A stretch of 64,000 nt of DNA from Burkholderiales bacterium (GCA_026400105.1 JAPLPQ010000054.1:1-64000); one strand, 5' to 3'. Positions 30,960 through 42,863 are shown, counted from the first letter of the stretch. The notes: generated by a model not told the origin, from the sequence alone. Numbers and translations: made by a program.

Positions 30960-32144
30960 ATGACCGATGCGCTCCAAGCCGTGCTGCATGTCCCGACCCT
31001 GATGCTGCTCGTGATCCTGGGTTATCTGCTGCTGGGACTGCTGCTGCAGACGGCGCTGCCCGGTCTGCAATCGCGTCCTGAATTCCGGCGCTGGCTGCTG
31101 TCCAACTGGGTCATCCTGGGCGGCTTCGTCATGTTGGCGGCGCGCCTGCTGATTGCGCCGGGATGGTCGATATTTTTTGGCAACGCCTTGCTCTTCCTGG
31201 GCATTGCGTTCCAGTACCAGGCCATGAGCATCTTGCTCTATGGCCACCGGGGGCCGGCCTGGCTGATGCAGGTCCAGCCGCTGGTGTGGCTGATGCTCGG
31301 GCTGATGCTGCATGCGCAGACACCGCTGCCGCAGCGCACGATGATCCTGTCAGTGATGCTCTGCCTGTTCGTCCTGGCTTTTTTTCGCCTGATCGTGCGG
31401 GACGGCTGGCGCTTCGAGCGCTCGCTGCGCACCATGGTGATCACCACGGGGTTCACCGCCCTGGGCCTGGCCGTGCGGGCCTGGCATGCCTGGACCTCAC
31501 CCGAGTTGTACGACAGCCAGTACCACAGCAGCCTGGGACAGGGCATGACCTATCTGTGCGTGTTTCTGCTGCTGATCAGCAGCGGTTTCGGATTTACCCT
31601 GGCCGTGCTGGAACGGATGAGCAAGGAAATGAAAACACTGGCCAGCACGGACGGCTTGACCGGCTGCTGGAACCGCACCACGACCGACAGCCTGCTGACC
31701 CATGAGCTGCAGAATTGCTACCGCCGGAAAACCTTCCTGGTCCTGGCCTTGCTGGACCTGGACCATTTCAAGCAGATCAATGACGAACATGGTCATCTGG
31801 TCGGCGATGCGGTCCTGCGCCGCTTTGCCTCGATCATCCGCGACCGGCTGCGCGAGTCCGACACCTTTGGACGGGTCGGTGGCGAGGAGTTCGCCTTGGT
31901 GCTGCCGGACATCGATGCCGCCGGCGCAAGGACCTTGCTCGAAGCGTTGCGCAGCGACGTGGCGACAACGGCTTTTGAGACCGGGACCGAGACAGGCATG
32001 CGGCAGGTGACCTTTTCGATTGGTCTGGCGGTCACGCAGCTCGACCGCCAGCAGGCAGCAGTCGAGCTCTACGGCCAGGCCGATCAGGCGCTCTATGCCG
32101 CCAAGAGAAACGGGCGCAACCGGCTGGAGCTGTTTGGCGCCTGA
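30960..32144 (+). CDS. Membrane diguanylate cyclase (GGDEF)
   Basis: The 394-residue product (from ATG 30960; a GTG at 30930 lacks an SD) has about six hydrophobic helices between residues 10 and 215, then a GGDEF domain with the active-site signature GGEEF at about 307-311. RESD at 298-301, five residues ahead, fits the RxxD inhibitory site for c-di-GMP feedback. DLDHFKQINDEHGHLVGDAVL is the usual substrate region. No EAL domain follows. It likely makes c-di-GMP in response to a membrane signal. It is a single gene between two terminators. Confidence 0.92.
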   Translation: MTDALQAVLHVPTLMLLVILGYLLLGLLLQTALPGLQSRPEFRRWLLSNWVILGGFVMLAARLLIAPGWSIFFGNALLFLGIAFQYQAMSILLYGHRGPAWLMQVQPLVWLMLGLMLHAQTPLPQRTMILSVMLCLFVLAFFRLIVRDGWRFERSLRTMVITTGFTALGLAVRAWHAWTSPELYDSQYHSSLGQGMTYLCVFLLLISSGFGFTLAVLERMSKEMKTLASTDGLTGCWNRTTTDSLLTHELQNCYRRKTFLVLALLDLDHFKQINDEHGHLVGDAVLRRFASIIRDRLRESDTFGRVGGEEFALVLPDIDAAGARTLLEALRSDVATTAFETGTETGMRQVTFSIGLAVTQLDRQQAAVELYGQADQALYAAKRNGRNRLELFGA

Positions 32145-32165
32145 GCGCTTGCAACTTCAAGACCC

Positions 32166-32201
32166 AAAAAAGCCCGACCAGCTCACGCCAGTCGGGCTTT
32201 T
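32166..32201. terminator. Bidirectional terminator, GGDEF gene / lpdA
   Basis: GCCCGAC and GTCGGGC form a perfect 7-bp stem. Six A precede and four T follow, so it can end both the plus-strand GGDEF gene and the minus-strand pyruvate dehydrogenase operon. Confidence 0.85.
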
Positions 32202-32224
32202 GCCTGGGGCTTTGTGCCTGGCGC

Positions 32225-34030
<1,806 letters not shown>

Positions 34031-34051
34031 TTCTTGTTCCTAATCGGTAGC

Positions 34052-34082
34052 GGGCAGGGCGCGGTCATCCGCCGCCCTGCCC
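34052..34082. other. Hairpin between aceF and lpdA
   Basis: GGGCAGGGCG and CGCCCTGCCC form a perfect 10-bp stem with an 11-base loop, filling half of the 61-base gap. No T run follows on the minus strand. Confidence 0.6.
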
Positions 34083-34091
34083 TGTGTCGCA

Positions 34092-35768
34092 TCAGAGCAG
34101 CACGCGGCGGAAGTCCGCCAGGATCTGGCCCAGGAAGGCGTTGAAGCGAGCGGCAGCAGCGCCGTCGATCACGCGGTGGTCCCAGGTCAAGGAGAGCGGC
34201 AGCATCAGGCGCGGCTGGAAGGCCTTGCCATCCCACTTCGGCGTGATCTCGCTCTTGCAGACGCCCAGGATCGCGACTTCAGGCGCGTTGATGATCGGCG
34301 TGAAGTAACGACCACCGATGCCGCCCAGGCTCGAGATCGTGAAGCAGGCACCGCTCATGTCGGCCGGACCCAGCTTGCCGTCGCGCGCCTTCTTGGCCAG
34401 TTCGCCCATTTCCTGACTGATCTGCAGCACACCCTTCTTGTCGGCGTCCTTGATGACCGGAACCACCAGGCCGTTCGGGGTGTCGGCAGCAAAACCGATG
34501 TGGAAGTACTGCTTGTAGATCAGCGCGTCGCCGTCGAGCGAGCTGTTGAACTCGGGGAACTTCTTGAGCGCGGCCACGCAAGCCTTGATCAGGAAGGCCA
34601 GCATCGTGACCTTGAGGCCCGACTTCTCGTTTTCCTTGTTGGTGGAAACGCGGAAGGCTTCGAGGTCGGTGATGTCGGCGTCATCGAAGTTGGTGACGGC
34701 CGGGATCATGACGGCGTTGCGCAGCAGGTTGGCGCCGCTGATCTTCTTGATGCGGCCCATCTCCTTGCGCTCGATCGGACCGAACTTGGCGAAGTCGACC
34801 TTGGGCCAGGGGATAAGGCCCAGCTCGGAACCGCCAGCGCCAGCAGCGGCCTTGGGTGCCACGGCAGCGATGGCCTTGGTCTGCGCGCTGCCGGCCATCA
34901 CGGCCTTGGTGAAGGCCTGGATGTCCTGCTCGGTGATGCGGCCCTTGGCGCCACTGCCCTTGACCTCTTCGAGCGGCACGCCGAGTTCGCGCGCGAACTT
35001 GCGCACCGAGGGCGAGGCGTGCGGCAGGCCCAGCGCCGGGGTGGCGCCGGGGTTGTGTGCCGGGGCGGCAGCCACGGCTGCGGCAGCGGCCACGGGGGCA
35101 ACTGCCGGTGCAGCGGCGGCGACCGGTGCTGCAACCGAAGCTGCGGCGGCCGGAGCGACAGCAGCGGCTGCGGGGGCAGCAGCGCCAGCCGCGCCTTCGA
35201 GGATCGCCAGCAGGTCACCGATGTTGACGGTGTCGCCGACCTTGACCTTGAGCTCCTTGAGCACGCCGGCGTGGCTGGACGGGATCTCCATCGAGGCCTT
35301 GTCGGACTCGACCGTGATCAGGCTCTGCTCGAGCTTGACGCTGTCGCCGGGCTTGACCAGGATCTCGATCACTGCGACATCCTTGAAGTCGCCGATGTCG
35401 GGCACGCGCACTTCGACCGGGCCGGCGGCCACGGCCGCCACAGGCGCGGCAGCCACCGGAGCGGCGGCGGCGGGAGCCGGGGCAGCAACAGGTGCAGCGG
35501 CGGCAGCCGGAGCGGCCACGGCGGCTGCGCCCGCCACTTCGAGCAGCAGCACGACCGAGCCTTGCTTGACCTTGTCGCCCAGCACGACCTTGAGTTCCTT
35601 GACCACGCCAGCGGCCGAGGACGGGATTTCCATCGAGGCCTTGTCGCTCTCGACCGTGATCAGGCTCTGCTCGGCCTGGACGCTGTCGCCGGGCTTGACC
35701 AGCAGCTCGATCACCGCCACTTCGTCGAAGTCGCCGATGTCCGGGACCTTGATTTCAATGATTGCCAT
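34092..35768 (-). CDS. aceF: Dihydrolipoyl acetyltransferase, E2 of pyruvate dehydrogenase
   Basis: E2 moves the acetyl group from E1 to CoA. The 558-residue product has two lipoyl domains, the first with Lys43 in [13 protein letters not shown] and a near copy at about residues 117-190. Each is followed by an Ala/Pro/Val linker; then comes a subunit-binding segment ([23 protein letters not shown]) and the catalytic domain ending in [16 protein letters not shown] with active-site His and Asp. Two lipoyl domains distinguish it from odhB. It is 62 bases after aceE. Confidence 0.96.
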   Translation of the reverse strand: MAIIEIKVPDIGDFDEVAVIELLVKPGDSVQAEQSLITVESDKASMEIPSSAAGVVKELKVVLGDKVKQGSVVLLLEVAGAAAVAAPAAAAAPVAAPAPAAAAPVAAAPVAAVAAGPVEVRVPDIGDFKDVAVIEILVKPGDSVKLEQSLITVESDKASMEIPSSHAGVLKELKVKVGDTVNIGDLLAILEGAAGAAAPAAAAVAPAAAASVAAPVAAAAPAVAPVAAAAAVAAAPAHNPGATPALGLPHASPSVRKFARELGVPLEEVKGSGAKGRITEQDIQAFTKAVMAGSAQTKAIAAVAPKAAAGAGGSELGLIPWPKVDFAKFGPIERKEMGRIKKISGANLLRNAVMIPAVTNFDDADITDLEAFRVSTNKENEKSGLKVTMLAFLIKACVAALKKFPEFNSSLDGDALIYKQYFHIGFAADTPNGLVVPVIKDADKKGVLQISQEMGELAKKARDGKLGPADMSGACFTISSLGGIGGRYFTPIINAPEVAILGVCKSEITPKWDGKAFQPRLMLPLSLTWDHRVIDGAAAARFNAFLGQILADFRRVLL

Positions 35769-35792
35769 GTTGTGTCTCTCTGATATCAGTTG

Positions 35793-35816
35793 GGGACAGG
35801 GCGGCCGCCCTGTCCC
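35793..35816. other. 24-bp perfect palindrome between aceE and aceF
   Basis: The 24 bases 35793-35816 (half-site GGGACAGGGCGG) are a perfect palindrome, so the mRNA can form a very stable GC hairpin of about ten pairs. There is no T tract, so a processing or stability role is likelier than termination. Confidence 0.65.
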
Positions 35817-35830
35817 GTCAGGTCACGGAT

Positions 35831-38536
35831 TTAAGCGTAGAGCGGGTTGGCCTTGTCGGCGTCGATGCCGTACTTCGCGATAGCCTCGGCGACCTTGGCC
35901 AGCGGCAGCTTGCCTTCGTCAGCCAGCGACTTGAGCGCAGCGATCACGATGAAGTGACGGTTGATCTCGAAATGCTCGCGCAGCTTGCTGCGGAAGTCGC
36001 TGCGACCGAAACCGTCGGTGCCCAGCACCTTGAAGCTGCGACCCTGCGGCATGAAGGGGCGGATCTGCTCGGCGTAGTTCTTCATGTAGTCGGTCGAGGC
36101 GATCACCGGACCGGCATGGGCGGCCAGCTGCTGCGTCACGAACGGGACCTGCGCGGTCTCGAGCGGGTGCAGCAGGTTGAAGCGCTCGGCGTTCTGGCCG
36201 TCGCGGGCCAGTTCGTTGAACGACGGGCAGCTCCAGACGTCAGCCTGCACGCCCCAGTCGGCGGCCAGCAGTTGCTGCGCCGCGATCGACTCGCGCAGGA
36301 TGGTGCCCGAGCCCAGCAGCTGCACGCGCTGCTCGCCTTCGGCGCCCGGCTTGCACAGGTACATGCCCTTGATGATCTGCTCTTCGGTGCCGGCGGTCAG
36401 GCCCGGCATCGCGTAGTTCTCGTTGAGCAGGGTCAGGTAGAAGAACACGTTCTCCTGGCGCTCGACCATGCGCTTCATGCCGTGATGCAGGATCACGCCG
36501 ACTTCATGCGCGAAGGTCGGGTCGTAGGAGACGCAGTTCGGGATCGTGCCGGCCAGGATATGGCTGTGGCCGTCCTCGTGCTGCAGGCCTTCGCCGTTGA
36601 GCGTGGTGCGACCCGAGGTGCCGCCGAGCAGGAAGCCGCGCGCCTGCATGTCGCCGGCCGCCCAGGCCAGGTCACCGATGCGCTGGAAGCCGAACATCGA
36701 GTAGTAGACGTAGAACGGGATCATGATCCGGTTCGACGTGCTGTACGAGGTGGCTGCGGCGATCCAGCTGCTCATGCCGCCGGCTTCGTTGATGCCTTCC
36801 TGCAGGATCTGGCCGGCCTTGTCTTCCTTGTAGTACATGACCTGGTCGCGGTCGACCGGGGTGTACTGCTGGCCCAGCGGGTTGTAGATGCCGATCTGGC
36901 GGAACAGACCTTCCATGCCGAAGGTGCGTGCCTCGTCGACCAGGATCGGCACCACGCGCGGGCCGATGGCCTGGTCGCGCAGCAGCTGGGTCAGGAAGCG
37001 GACATAGGCCTGGGTGGTCGAGATCTCGCGGCCTTCGGCGGTCGGCTCGAGCACGGCCTTGAAGTTTTCCAGCGCCGGCACGGTGAAGCTCTCGTCGGCC
37101 TTGGTGCGGCGATGCGGCAGGTAGCCGCCCAGCTCCTTGCGGCGCTCATGCAGATACTGCATTTCCGGGGTGTCGTCGGCCGGCTTGTAGAACGGGATCT
37201 GGGCCAGCTCGCTGTCGGGGATCGGGATGTTGAAGCGATCGCGCATGTAGCGAATGTCGTCGTCGGTCAGCTTCTTGGTCTGGTGGACCGTGTTCTTGGC
37301 CTCGCCGGCCTTGCCCATGCCGTAGCCCTTGACGGTCTTGATCAGCAGCACGGTCGGCTGGCCCTGGTGCTTGACGGCACGATCGAAGGCGGCAAACACC
37401 TTCTGCGGATCATGGCCACCGCGGCGCAGGTTCCAGATGTCGTCGTCGCTCAGGTGCGAGACCATCTCGAGCGTGCGCGGATCGCGGCCGAAGAAGTTCT
37501 TGCGCACATAGGCGCCGTCGAAGGCCTTGAAGCTCTGGTAGTCACCGTCGAGGGTGTCCATCATGAGCTTGCGCAGCGCGCCGTCCTTGTCGCGGGCCAG
37601 CAGCGAATCCCACTCGCTGCCCCACAGCAGCTTGATGACGTTCCAGCCGGAGCCGCGGAACTCGCTCTCGAGTTCCTGGATGATCTTGCCGTTGCCGCGC
37701 ACCGGGCCATCGAGGCGCTGCAGGTTGCAGTTGATCACGAAGATCAGGTTGTCCAGGCCTTCGCGCGCGGCCAGGCCGATCGCGCCCAGCGATTCCGGCT
37801 CGTCCATCTCGCCGTCGCCGCAGAAGACCCAGACCTTGCGGTTTTCGGTATTGGCGATGCCACGGGCGTGCAGGTACTTCAGGAAGCGGGCCTGGTAGAT
37901 CGCCATCAGCGGGCCCAGACCCATCGAGACGGTCGGGAACTGCCAGAACTCGGGCATCAGCTTGGGGTGCGGGTAGCTCGACAGGCCCTTGCCGTCGACT
38001 TCCTGGCGGAAGTTCAGCAGCTGCTCTTCGGTCAGGCGGCCTTCGAGGTAGGCACGCGCGTAGACGCCGGGCGAGACATGGCCCTGGATATAGAGGCAGT
38101 CGCCGCCGTGGTTCTCGCTCTCGGCATGCCAGAAATGGTTGAAGCCGGCGCCGAACATGCTGGCCAGCGAGGCGAAGGAGCCGATATGACCGCCCAGGTC
38201 GCCGCCGTCTTCCGGGTTGTGCCGGTTGGCCTTGACCACCATCGCCATCGCGTTCCAGCGCATGAAGGAGCGCAGGCGCTCCTCGATCTCGATGTTGCCG
38301 GGACAGCGCGCTTCCTGCTCGGGAGGAATGGTGTTGACATAGGCCGTGTTGGCCGAGAACGGCAGGTCGATGCCGCTGGCGCGGGCTTCCTCAAGCAATT
38401 GCTCGATCAGGAAATGGGCGCGATCGGCGCCTTCCTGGCCGATGACCGCCTTGAGCGCGTCCATCCATTCGCGGGTTTCCTGACTATCGATATCCTGGCG
38501 TGCGCCGCCTTGGGGCAACTGCTGGCTGTCTGACAT
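35831..38536 (-). CDS. aceE: Pyruvate dehydrogenase E1, homodimeric type
   Basis: AceE is the thiamine diphosphate E1 that decarboxylates pyruvate into the acetyl-CoA pathway. The 901-residue product is of the single-chain type, with the HFWHAESENHGGDCLYIQGHVSPG region, TPP signature GDGEMDEPES followed by NCNLQRLDGPV, and the C-terminal transketolase-like part (GTDGFGRSDFRSKLREHFEI). AAGGAG lies just before the ATG. It is the first gene of the operon and diverges from the histidine kinase gene across 159 AT-rich bases. Confidence 0.97.
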   Translation of the reverse strand: MSDSQQLPQGGARQDIDSQETREWMDALKAVIGQEGADRAHFLIEQLLEEARASGIDLPFSANTAYVNTIPPEQEARCPGNIEIEERLRSFMRWNAMAMVVKANRHNPEDGGDLGGHIGSFASLASMFGAGFNHFWHAESENHGGDCLYIQGHVSPGVYARAYLEGRLTEEQLLNFRQEVDGKGLSSYPHPKLMPEFWQFPTVSMGLGPLMAIYQARFLKYLHARGIANTENRKVWVFCGDGEMDEPESLGAIGLAAREGLDNLIFVINCNLQRLDGPVRGNGKIIQELESEFRGSGWNVIKLLWGSEWDSLLARDKDGALRKLMMDTLDGDYQSFKAFDGAYVRKNFFGRDPRTLEMVSHLSDDDIWNLRRGGHDPQKVFAAFDRAVKHQGQPTVLLIKTVKGYGMGKAGEAKNTVHQTKKLTDDDIRYMRDRFNIPIPDSELAQIPFYKPADDTPEMQYLHERRKELGGYLPHRRTKADESFTVPALENFKAVLEPTAEGREISTTQAYVRFLTQLLRDQAIGPRVVPILVDEARTFGMEGLFRQIGIYNPLGQQYTPVDRDQVMYYKEDKAGQILQEGINEAGGMSSWIAAATSYSTSNRIMIPFYVYYSMFGFQRIGDLAWAAGDMQARGFLLGGTSGRTTLNGEGLQHEDGHSHILAGTIPNCVSYDPTFAHEVGVILHHGMKRMVERQENVFFYLTLLNENYAMPGLTAGTEEQIIKGMYLCKPGAEGEQRVQLLGSGTILRESIAAQQLLAADWGVQADVWSCPSFNELARDGQNAERFNLLHPLETAQVPFVTQQLAAHAGPVIASTDYMKNYAEQIRPFMPQGRSFKVLGTDGFGRSDFRSKLREHFEINRHFIVIAALKSLADEGKLPLAKVAEAIAKYGIDADKANPLYA

Positions 38537-38695
38537 GGTGTCTCCTTGGTTGGGAAAGGGGGAACTGAATTTTGGTTGTTTCAGATTTTCACATTCTTTC
38601 TTTGTATTTTCAAGTCATGCATGTCGATTTTGTATTGTGAAAAATTCAGGGGGCTGATCGATCCCTTCTGACAGCCTCGCTTAGACTCGGGCCAG
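38537..38695. promoter_or_regulatory. AT-rich divergent regulatory region, aceE / histidine kinase
   Basis: This stretch is strikingly AT-rich for the window. It holds an 8-bp inverted repeat TTTTCACA (38586-38593) and TGTGAAAA (38636-38643), 42 bases apart, and the palindrome CATGCATG (38616-38623). On the minus strand TTGAAA with GAAAAT about 17 bases on may be an aceE promoter. No clear plus-strand promoter is visible. It is the natural place for operators acting on both aceE and the two-component genes. Confidence 0.5.
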
Positions 38696-41260
38696 ATGTC
38701 AATTGCCAACAACCCCACCACTTCAGCTCCCAGTCTGCTGGCCAGCTGGCGGCGCTGGTGGCGCAGCCTGCCGCCGCTGCGCCAGGACCGCATCGCCACC
38801 TTCGGACCCGCCGTCTCGGTGATCGTCTTCCTGGCGGCGATCGCGGCCGCGATGATCTATTTCCAGCTCGAAGAGTACGAGCGCGAGCGCGAAGCGGTCA
38901 TGCGCGATGTCGAATACGCGCAACTGCAGTTGCGCCAGCGGCTGCAGGACCGCCGACAGCAATTGCTGGCCGTGGCACAGGATCTGTCGCAGCGCAAGAG
39001 CGGCGCCTTCGAATTCGAATTCCAGGGCGAGATCCTGATCAGCCAGTACCCGGAACTGTCCGCCATGAGCTGGATCGGCGCACAAGGCGAGGTGATCGCG
39101 TCCCGGCTGGCGCCGGACGCGACCGAGACGCCCGACCACGAGGCGCGCAACCGCCTGAGCCACCCGGCCCGCCTGGCCGCTTTCGAGCAGGCGCGCCGGC
39201 AATTGACGCCAGTCTTCCTGCACGCCAATTTCGGCCAGCAGGAAAGCCCGGTGCTGCTGCTGGCCCTGCCGCTGGCCAGGCGCAATCTGTTCCAGGGCAT
39301 GGTGCTGGCCGAGTTCTCGTACGAGGAATTGCTGCGTCAGGCGGTACCGAAGGCGACGCTGGCGCGCTACGCGGTGGCCCTGGTCGATGAACAGGGCGAA
39401 CGGCTCGCGGGCGTCAAGCAAGACAGCAAGCGCGCCATGCTGCACCGCCTGCCCTGGGCGATGGAGCCACCCGCCTATCGCGTCACGCTGGCCCCCCAGG
39501 ACGGCCGGCTGACGCTGCAGGCCCAGGCGTACCGAACCTCGCAGGATGGCCCCGGTCGCGCGCTGTTCTGGACCCTGGGTGCCTTGAGCCTGCTGACCGT
39601 CTGGATGCTGCTGGCGAACTGGCGCCACTCGAGGCGACGGATACAGGCGCAGCAGGCGCTGCTGACCGAGACCAATTTCCGGCGCGCGATGGAAAACTCG
39701 ATGCTGACCGGCATGCGCGCGCTCGACCTCGAGGGCCGCATCACCTATGTCAACCCGGCGTTCTGCCGCATGACGGGCTGGACCGAGCAGGACCTGGTCA
39801 ACACCGGGCCGCCCTACCGCTACTGGCCGGAAGAAGACCACGAGACGCTCTGGAAGATCCTCTACGAGGAGCTGCACGGGCGCTATTCGCCCAGCGGCTT
39901 CGAGATGCGCTTGCGGCGCAAGGACGGCAGCCTGTTCAACGCACGCATGTACATCTCGCCGCTGATCGCGCCCGACGGCCGCCAGACCGGCTGGATGACC
40001 TCGATCACCGACATCACCGAACCCAAGCGCGTGCGCGAGGAGCTCAGCGCCTCCTACGAGCGCTTCGCCACCGTGCTCGACAGCCTGGACACGGCGATCT
40101 CGGTCGCCCCGCTCGGCAGCGTCGAGCTGCTGTTCGCCAACAAGATGTATCGCAACTGGCTCGGGCAGCGCGGCGACGGACACCGCAAACTGCTGGACCT
40201 GGCCTGCATCGCGCCCCGATCGGCCCAGGCGCAGAGAGAAGCCGCAGTGGCCGGGGCCGAGGCCGAGCCTGGCGATGCGGCTCCGGCCTTCGGCGGCAAC
40301 GGCAACAACGGCGGCAACGCCGAAATCTGGCTGCCCGAGCTCGAGAAATGGCTGGAAGTGCGCACGCGCTACCTGACCTGGGTCGACGGGCGGATGGCGC
40401 AGATGGTGATCGCCAGCGACATCACCGCGCGCCGCCATGCCGAGGAACTCGGCGCGCAGCAGGCCGAGCGCGCCCAGACCGCCAGCCGGCTGATCACGAT
40501 GGGCGAGATGGCGTCGAGCGTGGCGCATGAACTCAACCAGCCGCTGACCGCGATCAACAACTACTGCAGCGGCATCATCTCGCGCCTCAAGCGCCAGCAG
40601 ATCAACGAGGAAGAACTGCTCGGCGCGCTCGAGAAGACCATCAAGCAGGCCCAGCGCGCCGGCCAGATCATTCAGCGCATCCGCGCCTTCGTCAAGCGCA
40701 GCGAACCCAATGTGACGCTGTCCGATGTCGCGCAGATGGTGGGCAACGCGACCGAGCTGGCCGAGATCGAACTGCGCCGCCACCAGATCCGGCTCAACTG
40801 CTATCTGGCCGCCAGACTGCCCGCGCTGATGGTCGATCCGATCCTGATCGAGCAGGTGCTGATCAACCTGATCAAGAATGGCGGAGAGTCGATCCAGCAG
40901 GCGCAACGGCCTCCGGTCATGCGCCATGTCGAGCTGCGCGTGAGCCAGCGCCAGGTCGAGCAGCAAGCCGTGGTCGAATTCTGCGTGCAGGATACCGGCC
41001 AGGGCGTGCCGCCCGAGATGCTCGAGCGCATCTACGAGGCCTTCTACAGCACCAAGGCCGAGGGCATGGGAATCGGCCTCAAGCTGTGCCGCTCGATCGT
41101 CGAGGCCCATCACGGCCGGCTGCAGGCGCGAAACCTCTACAATCCCGACGGTATCGTGGGCTGCGAGTTCAGCTTCTGGATCCCGGTCACCGAGCCCCCT
41201 CGAAGCGATGCTGAAACGACAACGCCGGCTCCCTCTGCCGGCCTGATAGCGAAAGAATAA
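38696..41260 (+). CDS. PAS-domain sensor histidine kinase (FixL/DctB-like)
   Basis: The 854-residue product has a transmembrane helix (about 38-57), a periplasmic region of some 230 residues, a second helix (about 289-308), a PAS domain (about 324-440, RITYVNPAFCRMTGWTEQDL), a second more divergent PAS-like region (about 450-580) with a Gly/Asn insert, then HisKA with phospho-acceptor His611 in SVAHELNQPLTAINNY and a HATPase with N-box LINLIKNGGES and G-box DTGQGVPPE. The PAS does not show an obvious heme-binding FixL motif. It is followed one base later by its response regulator. Signal unknown. Confidence 0.92.
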   Translation: MSIANNPTTSAPSLLASWRRWWRSLPPLRQDRIATFGPAVSVIVFLAAIAAAMIYFQLEEYEREREAVMRDVEYAQLQLRQRLQDRRQQLLAVAQDLSQRKSGAFEFEFQGEILISQYPELSAMSWIGAQGEVIASRLAPDATETPDHEARNRLSHPARLAAFEQARRQLTPVFLHANFGQQESPVLLLALPLARRNLFQGMVLAEFSYEELLRQAVPKATLARYAVALVDEQGERLAGVKQDSKRAMLHRLPWAMEPPAYRVTLAPQDGRLTLQAQAYRTSQDGPGRALFWTLGALSLLTVWMLLANWRHSRRRIQAQQALLTETNFRRAMENSMLTGMRALDLEGRITYVNPAFCRMTGWTEQDLVNTGPPYRYWPEEDHETLWKILYEELHGRYSPSGFEMRLRRKDGSLFNARMYISPLIAPDGRQTGWMTSITDITEPKRVREELSASYERFATVLDSLDTAISVAPLGSVELLFANKMYRNWLGQRGDGHRKLLDLACIAPRSAQAQREAAVAGAEAEPGDAAPAFGGNGNNGGNAEIWLPELEKWLEVRTRYLTWVDGRMAQMVIASDITARRHAEELGAQQAERAQTASRLITMGEMASSVAHELNQPLTAINNYCSGIISRLKRQQINEEELLGALEKTIKQAQRAGQIIQRIRAFVKRSEPNVTLSDVAQMVGNATELAEIELRRHQIRLNCYLAARLPALMVDPILIEQVLINLIKNGGESIQQAQRPPVMRHVELRVSQRQVEQQAVVEFCVQDTGQGVPPEMLERIYEAFYSTKAEGMGIGLKLCRSIVEAHHGRLQARNLYNPDGIVGCEFSFWIPVTEPPRSDAETTTPAPSAGLIAKE

Positions 41261-41261
41261 G

Positions 41262-41888
41262 ATGAGTTTGATCCCTAAAAAGGGCACGGTCTATGTCGTG
41301 GACGACGATGAGGCAGTACGCGATTCGCTGCAATGGCTGCTCGAAGGCAAGGATTACCGCGTCCGCTGCTTCGAGTCGGCGGAATCCTTCCTGAGCCGCT
41401 TCGATCCGCGCGAGGTCGCCTGCCTGATCGCCGATATCCGGATGGACGGCATGAGCGGCATGGAACTGCAGGACCGCCTGATCGAGCGCCTGTCGCCGCT
41501 GCCGATCGTCTTCATCACCGGCCACGGCGACGTGCCGATGGCGGTCGAGACCATGAAGAAAGGCGCGCTGGACTTCATCCAGAAGCCCTTCAACGAGGAG
41601 CATCTGCTGCCGCTGGTCGAGCGCATGCTGGACCGGGCACGTGAGTCCTTCGCGGCGCAGCAGGTCGTGGCCAACCGCGAGGCGCTGATCGCCAAGCTGA
41701 CTTCGCGCGAGGCCCAGGTGCTCGAGCGCATCGTGGCGGGCCGGCTCAACAAGCAGATCGCCGACGACCTCGGCATCAGCATCAAGACGGTCGAGGCGCA
41801 CCGCGCCAACATCATGGAAAAGCTCAACGCCGCCACCGTGGCCGATCTGCTCAAGATCGCGCTCGGCCAGGCTCCTGCCAAGAACTGA
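41262..41888 (+). CDS. FixJ-type response regulator with LuxR HTH
   Basis: The 208-residue product has a receiver domain with acidic pocket (VVDDDEAVR), phospho-acceptor Asp58 in CLIADIRMDGMSG, Thr in VFITGHGDVPMAV and Lys in DFIQKPFNE, and a C-terminal LuxR-type HTH (LTSREAQVLERIVAGRLNKQIADDLGISIKTVEAHR). This is the FixJ/TtrR layout. It is translated right after the kinase (stop and start one base apart). Likely targets are the divergent aceE promoter, folD or its own promoter; this is inference from position only. Confidence 0.93.
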   Translation: MSLIPKKGTVYVVDDDEAVRDSLQWLLEGKDYRVRCFESAESFLSRFDPREVACLIADIRMDGMSGMELQDRLIERLSPLPIVFITGHGDVPMAVETMKKGALDFIQKPFNEEHLLPLVERMLDRARESFAAQQVVANREALIAKLTSREAQVLERIVAGRLNKQIADDLGISIKTVEAHRANIMEKLNAATVADLLKIALGQAPAKN

Positions 41889-41903
41889 AAGTCCACCCCA
41901 AGA

Positions 41904-42758
41904 ATGACTGCACAACTGATAGACGGCAATGCCCTTTCGCGCCAGCTGCGCACCGAGGTCGCCGAACGCGTGAGCGCCCTAAAGGCCCAGGGCCTGACCC
42001 CTGGCCTGGCCGTGATCCTGGTCGGCGAGAACCCGGCCAGCCAGGTCTATGTGCGCAACAAGGTCAAGGCCTGCGAGGACACCGGCATGCATTCGGTGCT
42101 CGAGAAGTACGAGGCCAGCATGACCGAGTCCGAGCTGCTCGCCCGCGTCGAAGCGCTCAACAACGACCCGACCATCCACGGCATCCTGGTCCAGCTGCCG
42201 CTGCCCGCGCACATGGACGCACAGAAGGTGATCGAGGCCATCAGCCCGGCCAAGGATGTCGACGGCTTTCACATCGCGAGCGCCGGCGCGCTGATGACCG
42301 GCATGGCCGGCTTCTGGCCCTGCACCCCCTACGGCTGCATGAAGATGCTCGAGAGCATCGGCTACGACCTGCGTGGCAAGCACGCGGTCGTGATCGGACG
42401 CAGCAACATCGTCGGCAAGCCGATGGCGCTGATGCTGCTGCAGCAGAACGCCACCGTGACGATCTGCCACAGCGCGACGCCCGACCTCAAGGCCATGACG
42501 CTGCAGGCCGATGTGATCGTCGCTGCGGTCGGCAAGCGCAATGTGCTGACCGCCGACATGGTCAAGCCTGGCGCCGTCGTGCTCGACGTCGGCATGAACC
42601 GCGACGAGGCCGGCAAGCTCTGCGGCGACGTCGACTTCGCCGGCGTCCGGCAAGTGGCATCCTGGATCACCCCGGTGCCGGGCGGCGTCGGCCCGATGAC
42701 GATCACGATGCTGATGGTCAACACGCTCGAATCGGCCGAACGCGCGCTCGCGGCCTGA
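41904..42758 (+). CDS. folD: Methylenetetrahydrofolate dehydrogenase/cyclohydrolase
   Basis: FolD interconverts 5,10-methylene-, methenyl- and 10-formyl-tetrahydrofolate with NADP in the cytosol. The 284-residue product has catalytic Tyr49 and Lys53 in [13 protein letters not shown], the QLPLPAHMD and GFHIASAG folate-site segments, and NADP-binding [16 protein letters not shown]. It begins 15 bases after the response regulator stop, so it may share that transcript. A strong terminator follows. Confidence 0.97.
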   Translation: MTAQLIDGNALSRQLRTEVAERVSALKAQGLTPGLAVILVGENPASQVYVRNKVKACEDTGMHSVLEKYEASMTESELLARVEALNNDPTIHGILVQLPLPAHMDAQKVIEAISPAKDVDGFHIASAGALMTGMAGFWPCTPYGCMKMLESIGYDLRGKHAVVIGRSNIVGKPMALMLLQQNATVTICHSATPDLKAMTLQADVIVAAVGKRNVLTADMVKPGAVVLDVGMNRDEAGKLCGDVDFAGVRQVASWITPVPGGVGPMTITMLMVNTLESAERALAA

Positions 42759-42795
42759 TTGGCTTGCTGAGCGGGCCGCAGGCCCAGCAGACTGA

Positions 42796-42830
42796 CGGCA
42801 CCCGGTTCCAGCGAACGGGTGCCGTTTTTT
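42796..42830 (+). terminator. Terminator after folD
   Basis: CGGCACCCG and CGGGTGCCG form a 9-bp stem, extendable through a bulged G by TTC/GAA, followed by six T. Confidence 0.9.
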
Positions 42831-42863
42831 CATGGGCGGAGCCAACGCTGCGGGTGCCGGATC

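Noticed and set aside
38723-41287. Minus-strand 854-residue ORF opposite the histidine kinase
   Set aside because: The plus-strand frame has complete PAS, HisKA and HATPase motifs; the minus frame has none.
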